A stretch of 64,000 nucleotides of DNA, taken from assembly GCF_900182565.1 (NCBI RefSeq), contig NZ_FXTI01000006.1, positions 62,001 through 126,000 on the forward strand, read 5' to 3'. Below, in pieces: positions 25,946-33,802 of the stretch; positions within the stretch are counted from its first letter, which is position 1; each line of letters opens with the position of its first letter. Made by a program: the position numbers and the translations under genes. The stretch comes from Melghirimyces algeriensis (GTDB lineage: Bacteria > Bacillota > Bacilli > Thermoactinomycetales > DSM-45169). Below the pieces are notes generated by a model that saw only the letters and a list, made by a program, of their open reading frames with translations, was not told where the DNA came from and did no database searches.

Positions 25946-26281
25946 TCATGAACCAGCCTTCTCCTCGGACAAGGAAAATCGCTGGGACAATTCGTTGCAA
26001 AAATCGTTCAGCTTGTTTCGGTTGATAGAGTAATAATTCCACTTTCCTCGTTTGCGTTCATGCAAAAGACCCGCATTTTTCAATTCTTTCACGTGATACG
26101 ACACCTTGGATTGCTTTAAATTTAACGCTTCTTGAATATCGCAAACGCACATTCCGGTGGTACAGCATTGAACAGATTTTTTTCCATCCCCTCCGGCAAT
26201 CAGATCAAGAATTTGACAGCGAATCGGGTCGGCCAATGCCCTGGCAATCTGAGACAGCGGTTCATTGGTGCAACAAGACAT
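25946..26281 (-). CDS. arsR: ArsR-family metalloregulator
   Basis: A 111-residue winged-helix repressor: LSQIARALADPIRCQILDLI, the recognition helix region LKQSKVSYHVKELKNAGLL and the beta wing ERKRGKWNYYSINRN. The metalloid site CVCD is present in the third helix (TTGMCVCDIQEAL), and there are extra Cys pairs at SCC near the start and QCC. ArsR leaves DNA on binding trivalent arsenic or antimony. The ATG at 26281 follows AGGAGGG. It comes after arsI in the same operon, and three matching operators lie ahead of arsI. Confidence 0.9.
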   Translation of the reverse strand: MSCCTNEPLSQIARALADPIRCQILDLIAGGDGKKSVQCCTTGMCVCDIQEALNLKQSKVSYHVKELKNAGLLHERKRGKWNYYSINRNKLNDFCNELSQRFSLSEEKAGS

Positions 26282-26308
26282 CACAATCCCTCCTGGATTA
26301 GCATAAGC

Positions 26309-26333
26309 GAAACCCAGGCAACGCCCAGGTTTC
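26309..26333 (-). terminator. Hairpin between arsI and arsR
   Basis: GAAACCTGGGC-gtt-GCCTGGGTTTC (minus strand) forms an 11-bp stem with two wobble pairs, no T run. It may protect arsI mRNA or dampen read-through into arsR. Confidence 0.4.
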
Positions 26334-26355
26334 ACTAAAGGATATCATTTATTCC

Positions 26356-26799
26356 TTATTCGGAAGTGCAGCAATCAGGGGCACAGCAATCACCCTCAGA
26401 TGTTGCAATTTTCGATGATTGTCCGAAATCGTCCACATCTTCCTTGACAAAGAAGACTTCCCATCGGTGATCGTCGGGACTGGTTACCCAAATTTTATCC
26501 TGACGGGCATAGCAACAAGTGGTATCCATTTCGTCGAATGAAGCCAACCCTGCATGTTGCAAACGTTCCTTCGCAGCGATTACCGCCTCTGTTGACTCCA
26601 CTTGAATTCCCAGATGATTCAGCCCACCAGCAATGTCACCTCCTTCGTTTAACGTGAAGTTCAGGGCCGGTTGATCCAGATCAAATTTAGCGTAACCAGG
26701 ATGCACCTTGGCAGGTTCTTCTCCGAATAAATGACGATAAAACTGGATGGAGGTGTCCAAATCCTTCACATTGATCGCTACATGGGGTTTTAATACCAT
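26356..26799 (-). CDS. arsI: C-As lyase ArsI / CadI-type VOC protein
   Basis: 147 residues with the VOC fold. ArsI splits the carbon-arsenic bond of trivalent methyl- and aryl-arsenicals with Fe(II) and O2. Visible features: His6 in KPHVAINVKD and His62 in LNHLGIQVES as metal ligands, Glu in RWEVFFVKED, and the vicinal Cys pair TTCCYA (95-96) that binds the arsenic. A cysteine-rich tail (GDCCAPDCCTSE) follows. CadI is the same family. It is the first gene after the triple ArsR operator and is followed by arsR; no efflux pump or arsenate reductase is nearby. Confidence 0.9.
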   Translation of the reverse strand: MVLKPHVAINVKDLDTSIQFYRHLFGEEPAKVHPGYAKFDLDQPALNFTLNEGGDIAGGLNHLGIQVESTEAVIAAKERLQHAGLASFDEMDTTCCYARQDKIWVTSPDDHRWEVFFVKEDVDDFGQSSKIATSEGDCCAPDCCTSE

Positions 26800-26889
26800 T
26801 TTTCATCCGCTCCTTCTCATTCGTTTATCATTCTCCAAGTATCGAACGACACAATCCGTCAAATTGCCATGAAAGAATAATCACCTCAC

Positions 26890-26961
26890 ATCAATTTTCT
26901 TTGATATAATCATACATCAAATAAATTTGATCTGTAAATCCGCAAATCAAAAAAAATTGAT
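26890..26961 (-). promoter_or_regulatory. arsI promoter with three ArsR-type operators
   Basis: ATCAA-N6-TTGAT occurs three times with the same spacing, at 26890-26905, 26916-26931 and 26946-26961. On the minus strand TTTACA (26938-26933), 18 bases and TATGAT (26914-26909) make the promoter, and the middle operator fills its spacer. Confidence 0.8.
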
Positions 26962-27037
26962 ATATGATGTACAGCTCACTTCCCGTTTCATCAAGTCCCG
27001 TTCCCGGTCTGACCAGGGTTGAAAGAGGTTTTGTTAA

Positions 27038-27080
27038 CAACAAAGAGCCGATTCATATTTTGTATCGGCTCTTTGTCTTA
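27038..27080 (-). terminator. Terminator of the hemolysin III gene
   Basis: ACAAAGAGCCGAT at 27040-27052 pairs with ATCGGCTCTTTGT at 27064-27076. Confidence 0.8.
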
Positions 27081-27096
27081 CCAATCCTTGATTTCT

Positions 27097-27750
27097 TTAT
27101 ACTCCCATTGGAATGATATACACCACCATCATCGCAAAGTGAAAACCGGTTCCGGTCATGACAAACAGGTGAAACACCTCATGAAAGCCAAAACGGTTGG
27201 GAAAAAAATCACACCATTTCGTGGCATAGATCACCGCCCCCAACGTATAGGCGACACCGCCTGCCACCATAAGAATGATGGCACCAACCGGAAGACTTTG
27301 AACCAGTTGAACAATGGGAATTAATGCAATCCATCCCAATGTAACGTAAAAAGACGTGGATATGTAGCGAGGGGTTTGAATAAACAGGAATTTAAGCGTA
27401 ATCCCAATCAACGCCAAGGTCCAGACGGCGATCAGCATCACCCATTTCCAAGCTCCCTCTAACCCATAGTAAAAAATAGGTGTATAGGACCCTGCAATCA
27501 ACAAGTAAATTGCCACATGGTCCAGTTTCTTCAAGAGCAATTCCTTCTCCGGGGTGGTTCTCACCCAGTGATAAAGAGAACTGGCTCCATAGAGAAGAAT
27601 GACACTGACACCATAAATGGTCATCACCACTAAGGTGGATACATTTTCACGACTGAGAAGAATGAGAAAAACCAAACCGATAATCCCAGCCAAAAAGGTG
27701 ACAAAGTGCGTCCAGGTATTTACCGGCTCCTTCATTTTTAACCATTTCAT
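27097..27750 (-). CDS. Hemolysin III family / YqfA-type membrane protein
   Basis: 217 residues with seven hydrophobic helices, related to the PAQR receptors. The conserved polar residues of the family are present: EPVNTWTHFVTFLAG, the SSLYHW motif, KKLDHVAIYLLIAGSYTP and the C-terminal FHEVFHLFVMTG with two His of the putative metal site. The old name reflects weak hemolysis on overexpression; the natural role is unclear. It lies 117 bases downstream of the hydrolase gene in the same direction. Confidence 0.92.
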   Translation of the reverse strand: MKWLKMKEPVNTWTHFVTFLAGIIGLVFLILLSRENVSTLVVMTIYGVSVILLYGASSLYHWVRTTPEKELLLKKLDHVAIYLLIAGSYTPIFYYGLEGAWKWVMLIAVWTLALIGITLKFLFIQTPRYISTSFYVTLGWIALIPIVQLVQSLPVGAIILMVAGGVAYTLGAVIYATKWCDFFPNRFGFHEVFHLFVMTGTGFHFAMMVVYIIPMGV

Positions 27751-27867
27751 CAGGACGCCCCCATTTTTCGAAATACTCTTACCGATTATATCCTGAAATT
27801 AGAACAATGAAAACCCTGAAAGCTTAATCTTATCCAGAAATTAATAAACTGATTCAAAGTTTCTCAT

Positions 27868-28731
27868 TCACCTTATAAAATCATCAACCTCATAAATCCA
27901 ATTTACCAATCGTTTATTAAACTCATGAGGTTCTTCCAACATGGGATTATGCCCGCTATGCTCAAAAATTACTTTTTCCACCTTCAAACTTAAGTCTTCA
28001 ACAGGGTCCCACAGTGAGACTGGAGCAACTAGATAATCATACCTTCCCAAACCAATAAAAACCGGCTTATTGAAGTGTTTCAATGATTGTAAAAGATTCA
28101 GACTTCCAAATACCTCTCCCCACAAGTGATCAATGATCTGCATATTTGTATATACACCTTCCCACAGATCTGTTGCATCAAATGTATAGTCGTAAAAGCT
28201 TTGAGCACCCATACGAATGCACATATGAACAAATCGTCTTTCCGGATCTTTTTCAATGTCTCTTTCCAGTAATGCGATATCTTTTTCAAACTGTCGTTTT
28301 CTTTCATCACTTGCAGTATCCCTAAAAAAGGAAAAACTCTGCTGTTGCCTTTCTTTACTGTTTGTAGGTGCGGAGTTTAATAAGACAACTTTCTTAACAC
28401 ATTCAGGATACTTCCTAGCATACTCTAAAGCCATAAAAGCATGGCCTGAATGACCCAATATAACAAACTCCTCCAGATTAAGCATCTGTCTTATGCTTTC
28501 GATATCATCAAGCATAAGATTCAATTGATAATCTTCTGGGCTTAATGATCGCGGTGGCTTTACGAAGCCTCTATGATCAACAAAGAAGAATTGCAGTTTT
28601 TTTTTGATCTCCTGAGTAAAGAGTTGAGAATAATAGACTGTACTACCTACTACAAGTACAGGTATACCTTCTCCCTCAATGCTATAAGATAATGGAAAGC
28701 CATCAATGGTCAGTGTTCCGCTTTTTTTCAT
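27868..28731 (-). CDS. Alpha/beta hydrolase
   Basis: 287 residues. Nucleophile elbow GHSGHA (Ser in VILGHSGHAF), oxyanion region VDHRGF, and the catalytic His in FEHSGHNPMLEEP near the end; an Asp in GLGRYDYLV is the likely acid. The lid segment (~130-200) is helical and charged. The substrate is unknown. AAAGGTGA lies 8 bases before the ATG at 28731. It is the third gene behind the DMT transporter and the saccharopine-dehydrogenase-like gene, so all three may act on the same compound. Confidence 0.85.
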   Translation of the reverse strand: MKKSGTLTIDGFPLSYSIEGEGIPVLVVGSTVYYSQLFTQEIKKKLQFFFVDHRGFVKPPRSLSPEDYQLNLMLDDIESIRQMLNLEEFVILGHSGHAFMALEYARKYPECVKKVVLLNSAPTNSKERQQQSFSFFRDTASDERKRQFEKDIALLERDIEKDPERRFVHMCIRMGAQSFYDYTFDATDLWEGVYTNMQIIDHLWGEVFGSLNLLQSLKHFNKPVFIGLGRYDYLVAPVSLWDPVEDLSLKVEKVIFEHSGHNPMLEEPHEFNKRLVNWIYEVDDFIR

Positions 28732-28779
28732 TTTGACATTCACCTTTCTCCGTAAATAAAATGGCCCTTACTCATGAAA

Positions 28780-29868
28780 CTAGAATGTTTCCTTTCCAAT
28801 CTCTGTGATATGAACCTCTGGAATGATATCCGAGCAGAGCGAATCAATATCAAACAGCTCTTCAATGTGATAGATCCCTTTTAACCATTTGTTCGTATAT
28901 AGTTCTTCGCTTACCCTTGTTGCGATGGCAGCTGTGATCGATGCTTCTTTCTGACCATGAAGAGCACACTCGGCAAGAACTCTTTTACCGCCAACTTCTC
29001 CCCATGCATCGATTTTTAAAGCATAGATTTCCCTTCCCCATCTTATTTTGCTTAAAAGCCATACTGCCAATGTCCGTAGCGATTGATATTTTAACAAATG
29101 GAATATCCCTGCCCGTTTACATAACGCAAATATCTTGGTAACGGTTCGGGAATCCAAGCACAGTCGGGTACTCACCGTCGGCACCTTTAAGGTATGGGGC
29201 AAGGAATGCTGATCGGAAAAATTAAATCGATATCCCGTTCGATCCCCCAGATCTCTGCCAAAATCAGTTGTTTTCCCATCGTCAAAGGTCTCTGCCTTGA
29301 CTTTCTCCCGATTTGAATACACGTAAAAGCTTGTATCCAAATGATCGATCGTCCATTCAATAGCCGCTTTACCATGCTGATCTCCCAACCCCAACAGGAC
29401 ATAAATATCGATTGCTTCTGTTTGATCCATGTAACGTGTGGTATATTTGGCTAATAAATTGGTAAGTCCCGGTGCTAAGCCAACGCTTAAAACAGCCGTT
29501 GTTTCGTTCTTTATCGCTTCTGCCTCCAACGTTTCAACACGCGATAAAAAGGAAGCATTCGCAGAGATATCGATATAATCCACCCGGTTGGCAAAACAGG
29601 CCTGTACAAAATCCAGGTTTCTCTGGTCAAGACACATCACAACCAATTTCACTTTATCCAATAAATCTGACGGCAGAGGCTTGGTGGTATCCAATTCACG
29701 AGGAATCACTCTCCCATTCGTTGTTTTGCAAAATTCTTCTGCTTGGCTCAATCTTCTTCCTGCTGCAATCACCTTACCCGGATACCGTTTCCCCAGCTGC
29801 TCACAAATCAGCCTTCCTACATGTCCATACCCACCGACAACTAGAATCTGATCCTTCATATCTGTCAC
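28780..29868 (-). CDS. Saccharopine dehydrogenase-like oxidoreductase
   Basis: 362 residues with an N-terminal Rossmann fold: ILVVGGYGHVGRLICEQLG, AAGRRLSQAEEF and VKLVVMCLDQRNLDFVQACF. The following DYIDISANASFLSRV and VLSVGLAPGLTNLLAKY are typical of this NAD(P)-binding family, which acts on amino-acid adducts or lipids; the substrate is open. GTG 29868 and ATG 29859 are both possible starts, each with a fair ribosome site. It follows the DMT transporter by 20 bases, surely on one transcript. Confidence 0.85.
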   Translation of the reverse strand: MTDMKDQILVVGGYGHVGRLICEQLGKRYPGKVIAAGRRLSQAEEFCKTTNGRVIPRELDTTKPLPSDLLDKVKLVVMCLDQRNLDFVQACFANRVDYIDISANASFLSRVETLEAEAIKNETTAVLSVGLAPGLTNLLAKYTTRYMDQTEAIDIYVLLGLGDQHGKAAIEWTIDHLDTSFYVYSNREKVKAETFDDGKTTDFGRDLGDRTGYRFNFSDQHSLPHTLKVPTVSTRLCLDSRTVTKIFALCKRAGIFHLLKYQSLRTLAVWLLSKIRWGREIYALKIDAWGEVGGKRVLAECALHGQKEASITAAIATRVSEELYTNKWLKGIYHIEELFDIDSLCSDIIPEVHITEIGKETF

Positions 29869-29887
29869 CCTTCTTCCCCTTGTATGT

Positions 29888-30817
29888 TTATAGACCCATT
29901 GCGATCAGAATGGTTCCAAAGAGCATCATTAGAATGGTTACCCAAGTTGTCCGGGTAATGGATTCAACCCCTCTGAAGATGGCAGCACTGATCAATACGG
30001 TGATTAATGGTTCGGCTGCTGCAATCATACTGACATAAGAGACTTGAATCGTTTGTGCAGCAAGGAAAAAAAATAATGGACCCAGACTGGTTAAACCACC
30101 CGCAATAAAATAGTAAGGATTCAAACTCGTCACGTTTTGCTTTAGATTCTCTATAAATTCCCGACGAACACATTGATAGATGATGACAAAAACAAGGGAG
30201 GTCAAGGCTCCAATCCATACACCCAAAAAAGCGTGATCCATTTCGATCAAACCTTGTTTCCGAATCCCTTGACCCACTCCGAAGATGATGGCCGAAAACA
30301 AAGCAAGTCCAAGCCCCACATACGAATTTCTTTGAGCCTTCGTTGCATGGTGTACATCGATCGATTGATGGTTCGTTGTGCGAGACAGATGTAACCGAAC
30401 ACCTTCATTGAATATCCCACCAAGCAAAAGGAGCATTCCGATCCCTGGCAATAACGTAATCGATTCACCCAAAAAGAAAAGGGCAAACAGAGTGGTAAAA
30501 ATGGGAGTCGAATTACGGATCGCTGAGGCTTTGGACGGACCAATATATGAAATACTAAAAAACAATGTTAACCTTCCTACACCTGTCGTACACAACCCCG
30601 CAAGTGCAAAGAGCAGGATGGCTTTCCATGAAAACTGAAGATCCCACCCCTTTATACTGATTACAATGAAACAAAGGACACCTAAAAGAATCACATTCAT
30701 CAAAACGGTGATAAAGAAGCCATTATCACTGTCAGGGCTCCGTTTGATGCCTTTTTTTACAATGACATTATTCATGGCAAACATCACGGCTGATAAAATT
30801 GCAAAAACAACACCCAT
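29888..30817 (-). CDS. EamA/DMT-family transporter
   Basis: 309 residues, ten helices in two EamA halves. The first half has MFAMNNVIVKKGI and PSKASAIRNSTPIFTTLFAL, the second GQGIRKQGLI and VSYVSMIAAAEPLITVLIS, the repeated proline/glycine end-of-helix pattern of metabolite exporters. A long charged loop (around NHQSIDVHHATKAQRN) splits the halves. GGGAGAGG precedes the ATG. A palindrome in its leader resembles the operator of the MarR gene upstream, so MarR control is likely. Confidence 0.9.
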   Translation of the reverse strand: MGVVFAILSAVMFAMNNVIVKKGIKRSPDSDNGFFITVLMNVILLGVLCFIVISIKGWDLQFSWKAILLFALAGLCTTGVGRLTLFFSISYIGPSKASAIRNSTPIFTTLFALFFLGESITLLPGIGMLLLLGGIFNEGVRLHLSRTTNHQSIDVHHATKAQRNSYVGLGLALFSAIIFGVGQGIRKQGLIEMDHAFLGVWIGALTSLVFVIIYQCVRREFIENLKQNVTSLNPYYFIAGGLTSLGPLFFFLAAQTIQVSYVSMIAAAEPLITVLISAAIFRGVESITRTTWVTILMMLFGTILIAMGL

Positions 30818-30832
30818 GTTACCTCTCCCTAT

Positions 30833-30850
30833 ATAGTTTAGATACTATAC
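30833..30850 (-). promoter_or_regulatory. Palindromic operator ahead of the DMT transporter gene
   Basis: TATAGT-TTAGAT-ACTATA; the plus-strand reading TAGTTTAGATAC shares its core with the MarR promoter region at 31345-31370. Confidence 0.5.
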
Positions 30851-30894
30851 TTTTTGTCCAAAAAAATTTGACGACAACACAGTTCAATGCCGTG

Positions 30895-31344
30895 TCATTC
30901 ATTTTTTTCAGCTAATAATCCTGTGAAAATCTTGATACATTTTTCAAAAATGGTGATTTCGTGCGGACTTAACTGCTCTTGAAGCTGTTGATAAAACTGT
31001 TGATGAAGCTTCAAATGTGCTTGATAAGCGGTTTTTCCCCGATCGGTCAATGAAATCAACACGGCCCTTGAATCCTCAGGGTGTTCACCTCGAAAAACAA
31101 TCCCCTTCTTTTCCAAACGACGAATCACCTGTGTAATGGCTCCCTTGGTTACCCCAAGTCGCTCCGCTAATTGACTCATCAGTACATTTCCGTCTTCTCC
31201 AATTGCATCCACTGCATGAATCTCACTTGGAGTCAAGGTTCCCGCTTCACCAAACGTTCGAGGATTGCGTTCCAAGCGCTGAAGTTGAAAGATTAACCGT
31301 CCAATACTGTGGCTACCATGGTTCATATCATGTTTATTCATCAT
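30895..31344 (-). CDS. MarR-family transcriptional regulator
   Basis: 149 residues (from the ATG at 31344). MarR winged helix: LTPSEIHAVDAIGEDGNVLM, LAERLGVTKGAITQVIRRLE and the wing HPEDSRAVLISLTDRG. No start has a good ribosome site; the promoter places the start of RNA near 31345, so the ATG at 31344, 31341 or 31326 is used and translation may be leaderless. It heads a minus-strand cluster of transporter, dehydrogenase and hydrolase that it probably controls. Confidence 0.85.
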   Translation of the reverse strand: MMNKHDMNHGSHSIGRLIFQLQRLERNPRTFGEAGTLTPSEIHAVDAIGEDGNVLMSQLAERLGVTKGAITQVIRRLEKKGIVFRGEHPEDSRAVLISLTDRGKTAYQAHLKLHQQFYQQLQEQLSPHEITIFEKCIKIFTGLLAEKNE

Positions 31345-31351
31345 GTCATTT

Positions 31352-31380
31352 AGTATACATCCTAAACTAAATAAAGGCAA
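31352..31380 (-). promoter_or_regulatory. Promoter of the MarR gene
   Basis: Minus strand TTGCCT (31380-31375), 17 bases, TATACT (31357-31352). TTTAG/CTAAA half-sites in and around the -10 are the likely MarR operator. Confidence 0.65.
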
Positions 31381-31412
31381 ATGATTTAACCAGTCCATTT
31401 CAGTTAAATATA

Positions 31413-31458
31413 CCTTACAAAATGTTATGTTGACTTAACATTTTGTAAGGTGTACAAT
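31413..31458 (+). promoter_or_regulatory. Promoter of the XRE gene inside a 15-bp inverted repeat
   Basis: CCTTACAAAATGTTA (31413-31427) and its exact complement (31436-31450) are 8 bases apart. TTGACT (31430-31435), 17 bases and TACAAT (31453-31458) form the promoter; the -35 lies in the gap and one arm fills the spacer, so a dimer bound here would shut it off. Confidence 0.75.
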
Positions 31459-31494
31459 ACAATACATATAAACACAAAACCAAAGGAGGAAAAC

Positions 31495-31704
31495 GTGCAA
31501 TTATCCAATCGAATCCGCGAATTGCGTGCACGGTTTCAGTGGACACAGCAACACCTTGCTTCCAAGGTGGGAGTAACCAGACAAACAATCGCTGCTATAG
31601 AAAAAGGGGATTATGTTCCTTCTCTTCTTTTAGCCATGAAGATCTGTCTTGAATTTCAATTGCCTGTGGAAGAAGTCTTTCAAATTGAAAAAGGAGAGGA
31701 GTAA
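31495..31704 (+). CDS. XRE-family helix-turn-helix regulator
   Basis: A 69-residue Cro/CI-type regulator: RIRELRARFQWTQQHLASKV and GVTRQTIAAIEKGDYVPSL are the helix-turn-helix, and LEFQLPVEEVFQIEKGEE is the short tail of the YozG/YgzD-type subgroup. GTG start 6 bases after AAAGGAGGAA; the longer frame begins in the promoter. Its stop is 2 bases before the membrane-protein gene, with which it forms a pair often seen in Bacillota. Confidence 0.9.
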   Translation: MQLSNRIRELRARFQWTQQHLASKVGVTRQTIAAIEKGDYVPSLLLAMKICLEFQLPVEEVFQIEKGEE

Positions 31705-31706
31705 CC

Positions 31707-32177
31707 ATGCGTTCATCAAAGATTTACTTACTCAATGTAATCATTGTGGGGTTGTTTGGCTGGGCAATGGTGACGTACTACGATGCAGCAGAGGAAATAA
31801 AAACGTGGATCAATGATTCCAGTGTACAGGGCTTTTCTTTGAATATCCTGCCAACGATCCTGGTGTTGCTGGTCGCTGGAATCGCTGTGGCTGTAGTAAC
31901 CCGAAAGCAAAGAAAGCAAGGAAAAGGGTGGAAGGAAGCGCTGTTTCTCCCCGCTGAATTAAAGGAAAGCGATGAACGGGAAAAAATGATCACTGCAAAG
32001 GCATGTCGGAATGCTTATGTTTCAACCATGATTGCTTTTCCGTTTCTCACGATCGGTATGGCAGCTCAGCCCCTAGTCTCCGATTATTTCGCAGCTTATC
32101 CTGTTGTTGTTTTCCTTCTGTTTCCGTTCATTCAAATGACGGCCTACTATCTGACACTCAAAAAAGGGTTGAGTTGA
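31707..32177 (+). CDS. DUF2178-like membrane protein
   Basis: 156 residues with four hydrophobic helices in two pairs: LNVIIVGLFGWAMVTYY, ILPTILVLLVAGIAVAVV, then the charged segment LKESDEREKMITAKACRNAY, and two more helices. The central DEREKxxxxKA stretch is characteristic of DUF2178-type proteins that pair with small XRE regulators. Function unknown. AAGGAGAGG at the end of the XRE gene is its ribosome site. Confidence 0.75.
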   Translation: MRSSKIYLLNVIIVGLFGWAMVTYYDAAEEIKTWINDSSVQGFSLNILPTILVLLVAGIAVAVVTRKQRKQGKGWKEALFLPAELKESDEREKMITAKACRNAYVSTMIAFPFLTIGMAAQPLVSDYFAAYPVVVFLLFPFIQMTAYYLTLKKGLS

Positions 32178-32190
32178 TAAGCCCTATACA

Positions 32191-32226
32191 AAGCCCTGCG
32201 CCAAAAGGCGACAGGGCTTCGCTTTT
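32191..32226 (+). terminator. Terminator of the XRE/DUF2178 operon
   Basis: AAGCCCTG and CAGGGCTT stem with an inner GCC/GGC, then CGCTTTT. Confidence 0.8.
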
Positions 32227-32243
32227 AATAAAGATCCTCTATG

Positions 32244-32453
32244 GAGGTTCATGACAAAGTGGTAAAGGGGAGATATCCGTTTCCGCACCTCTTTCCTCCA
32301 GCAACGATGTGGAAAGAGTCCGCTTCACCCCCTCCGGTCCCAACCAGCGGACAAAAGGGAAAAGCAGGTTGTCCGCTAAACGGTTGGGACCTCCAGAGGT
32401 TTTGCTGGGTAGTCGGAAAAGGATGCTCCACCGGATACTTTTTCAGCAGTCTC
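32244..32453 (-). repeat. Foldback repeat, copy 1 (MITE-like)
   Basis: About 210 bases that recur, reverse-complemented, at 53594-53817. The ends are imperfect inverted repeats (GAGGTTCATGACAAA and GAGACTGCTGA plus A run). Inside lies a long hairpin, GGTCCCAACCAGCGGACAA against TTGTCCGCT...GGTTGGGACC, and the outer parts also pair imperfectly, so nearly the whole unit folds back. It is flanked by direct CTCTATG (32237-32243 and 32454-32460), like a 7-base target duplication, the right one containing the stop codon of the next gene. No frame is protein-like. Confidence 0.75.
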
Positions 32454-32455
32454 CT

Positions 32456-33325
32456 CTATGCTTTTTCTGTTCGCATTTCATAAAACTCAGGAAAGCATCG
32501 GTCCCGGTACGTTTCCGCCTCCACCCATTCTTTTTCCGTGGGAGATTGGATCTCATCCACACCTGTTAAAGATCGAACAGCATTGAAAATCCCTTCCGTC
32601 GCTTTTTTTTCCACTTCGTCCGGTGTACCGGGGACAAATGAGGACAGGGTTGCTACGGTATCAATATAGACAGGTCGACTTCCCTCGGCAAGCTCATAAA
32701 ACGCATTTAACGCAGATACAGCTTCTTGCCGATCCATCCATGTAAGCAGCGTTGCATGGGCCAAGATGTATCCCGGACGCCTGGAAGTGAGACCGGCTGG
32801 ACCTCCTTTCCAGATTTGAGAGGTGCCAACGATCTTCTTTCCTTGAACGACAACATTATAACGTCCATCACAAAAGGAGCCTGGCACTTCCCCAAAATAA
32901 GAGTGCAAACCGAATGTGTTCTTCAGCATCTCAATAATGGGAACGCCCAACATCCGATAGATATCGTCAATATTCCATTTCATCTCCTTGGGACGAGGAA
33001 GGAAAAGGGAAAGATTTAATGTTCCAGGACCATGTGGGACAGCGGTTCCCCCGCTTTGTCGCACATAAACCGGCCAATCCACCTGTTTCATCATCTGCGC
33101 CGCCTTTAAACCATTTGGCGCGCGCAAATCTTTTTTCGCCACCACAAGACTGCGGGGTCCTTGCCACACACGAATCGTCGCCGGAGCCTCCCCCTGGGCC
33201 ACCATCTCCCCCACTGCCTCTTCCATCCCATAGGAAAGGGGTCCAGCTTCATTGGGTTCATACAGAAGCCTCCACGACTTTATCTCATTAAATTTCCATG
33301 TTACTTCTTTTATTAAATCTTCCAT
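32456..33325 (-). CDS. Octanoyl/lipoyl transferase, LipL-like (BPL/LplA/LipB family)
   Basis: 289 residues. The lipoyl-attachment fold shows in TIRVWQGPRSLVVAKKDL, VYVRQSGGTAVPHGPGTLNL (the RxSGGxAV motif), and GSFCDGRYNVVVQGKKIVGT with the catalytic Cys position and the substrate Lys. The RQSGG...LNLSL pattern and the Cys are closer to B. subtilis LipL, which moves octanoyl from GcvH to E2 proteins, than to LplA; exact role is inferred. GGGAGG lies ahead of the ATG. The stop codon sits in the target duplication of repeat copy 1, so the C terminus may have been altered slightly by insertion. Confidence 0.82.
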   Translation of the reverse strand: MEDLIKEVTWKFNEIKSWRLLYEPNEAGPLSYGMEEAVGEMVAQGEAPATIRVWQGPRSLVVAKKDLRAPNGLKAAQMMKQVDWPVYVRQSGGTAVPHGPGTLNLSLFLPRPKEMKWNIDDIYRMLGVPIIEMLKNTFGLHSYFGEVPGSFCDGRYNVVVQGKKIVGTSQIWKGGPAGLTSRRPGYILAHATLLTWMDRQEAVSALNAFYELAEGSRPVYIDTVATLSSFVPGTPDEVEKKATEGIFNAVRSLTGVDEIQSPTEKEWVEAETYRDRCFPEFYEMRTEKA

Positions 33326-33582
33326 ATTTTAAACCTCCCGCACCATGTACCCTCCGCCATTATACCCCAATCCCATGGAATCAGCGACTTAGATCAATAA
33401 CACCCTTCTGTTTTGAACATTACAGATCTGTTACAAACATTCCTGTCAAATACAAAACGGTGCATTTATATGGCTCTCTCTGTTACAAAAGATTAAATGT
33501 AGATTACAAATCGCCCCGTTTTAACAATTATAGTGGAAAAGCAATTATAATAAACTTAACAAAACAATCGGAGGTCATCATT

Positions 33583-33672
33583 ATGAATCAAATCATCGGT
33601 CTTTTTAATGCCATGCTCTTCAGTCTTCCCTGCTGGTTTGGAATTGTTTACACATTGCGCCATCTTTTCTAG
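33583..33672 (+). CDS. Predicted 29-residue hydrophobic peptide
   Basis: ATG with CGGAGG 9 bases upstream, TAG stop. The peptide is one likely membrane helix (LFNAMLFSLPCWFGIVYTL) with a basic end RHLF. TATAAT at 33546-33551 is a fair -10. It lies on the same strand 55 bases before a tRNA-like gene and a strong terminator, so the two probably share a transcript. Not recognised; small membrane peptides are often toxins or regulators of membrane enzymes, but nothing here shows that. Confidence 0.45.
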   Translation: MNQIIGLFNAMLFSLPCWFGIVYTLRHLF

Positions 33673-33726
33673 AACAGTTGCTTGAAGAACGTAGACAAGG
33701 TTGGGTCAACCCCTGCTGATGATTGA

Positions 33727-33798
33727 GTGGATGTAGTTTAACGGAAGAACACCGGCAAAACCCAGCCGGCGGAACGGGTTCGACTCCTGTCATCCGCT
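33727..33798 (+). tRNA. tRNA-like gene with an eight-base anticodon loop and no U33
   Basis: A full cloverleaf can be drawn over 72 bases: acceptor GTGGATG/CATCCGC (one G-T pair), T8-A9, D stem GTTT/GAAC with loop AACGGAA, anticodon stem CCGGC/GCCGG, a 4-base variable region, T stem ACGGG/CCTGT with a perfect loop TTCGACT, and discriminator T. The anticodon loop is AAAACCCA: eight bases, with A where U33 must be. So an anticodon cannot be assigned and normal decoding is doubtful. CCA is not encoded. A D arm of the GTTTAACGG kind also occurs in tRNA-Trp and tRNA-Gly. Either a pseudo-tRNA or a special tRNA. Confidence 0.6.
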
Positions 33799-33802
33799 TT
33801 AC

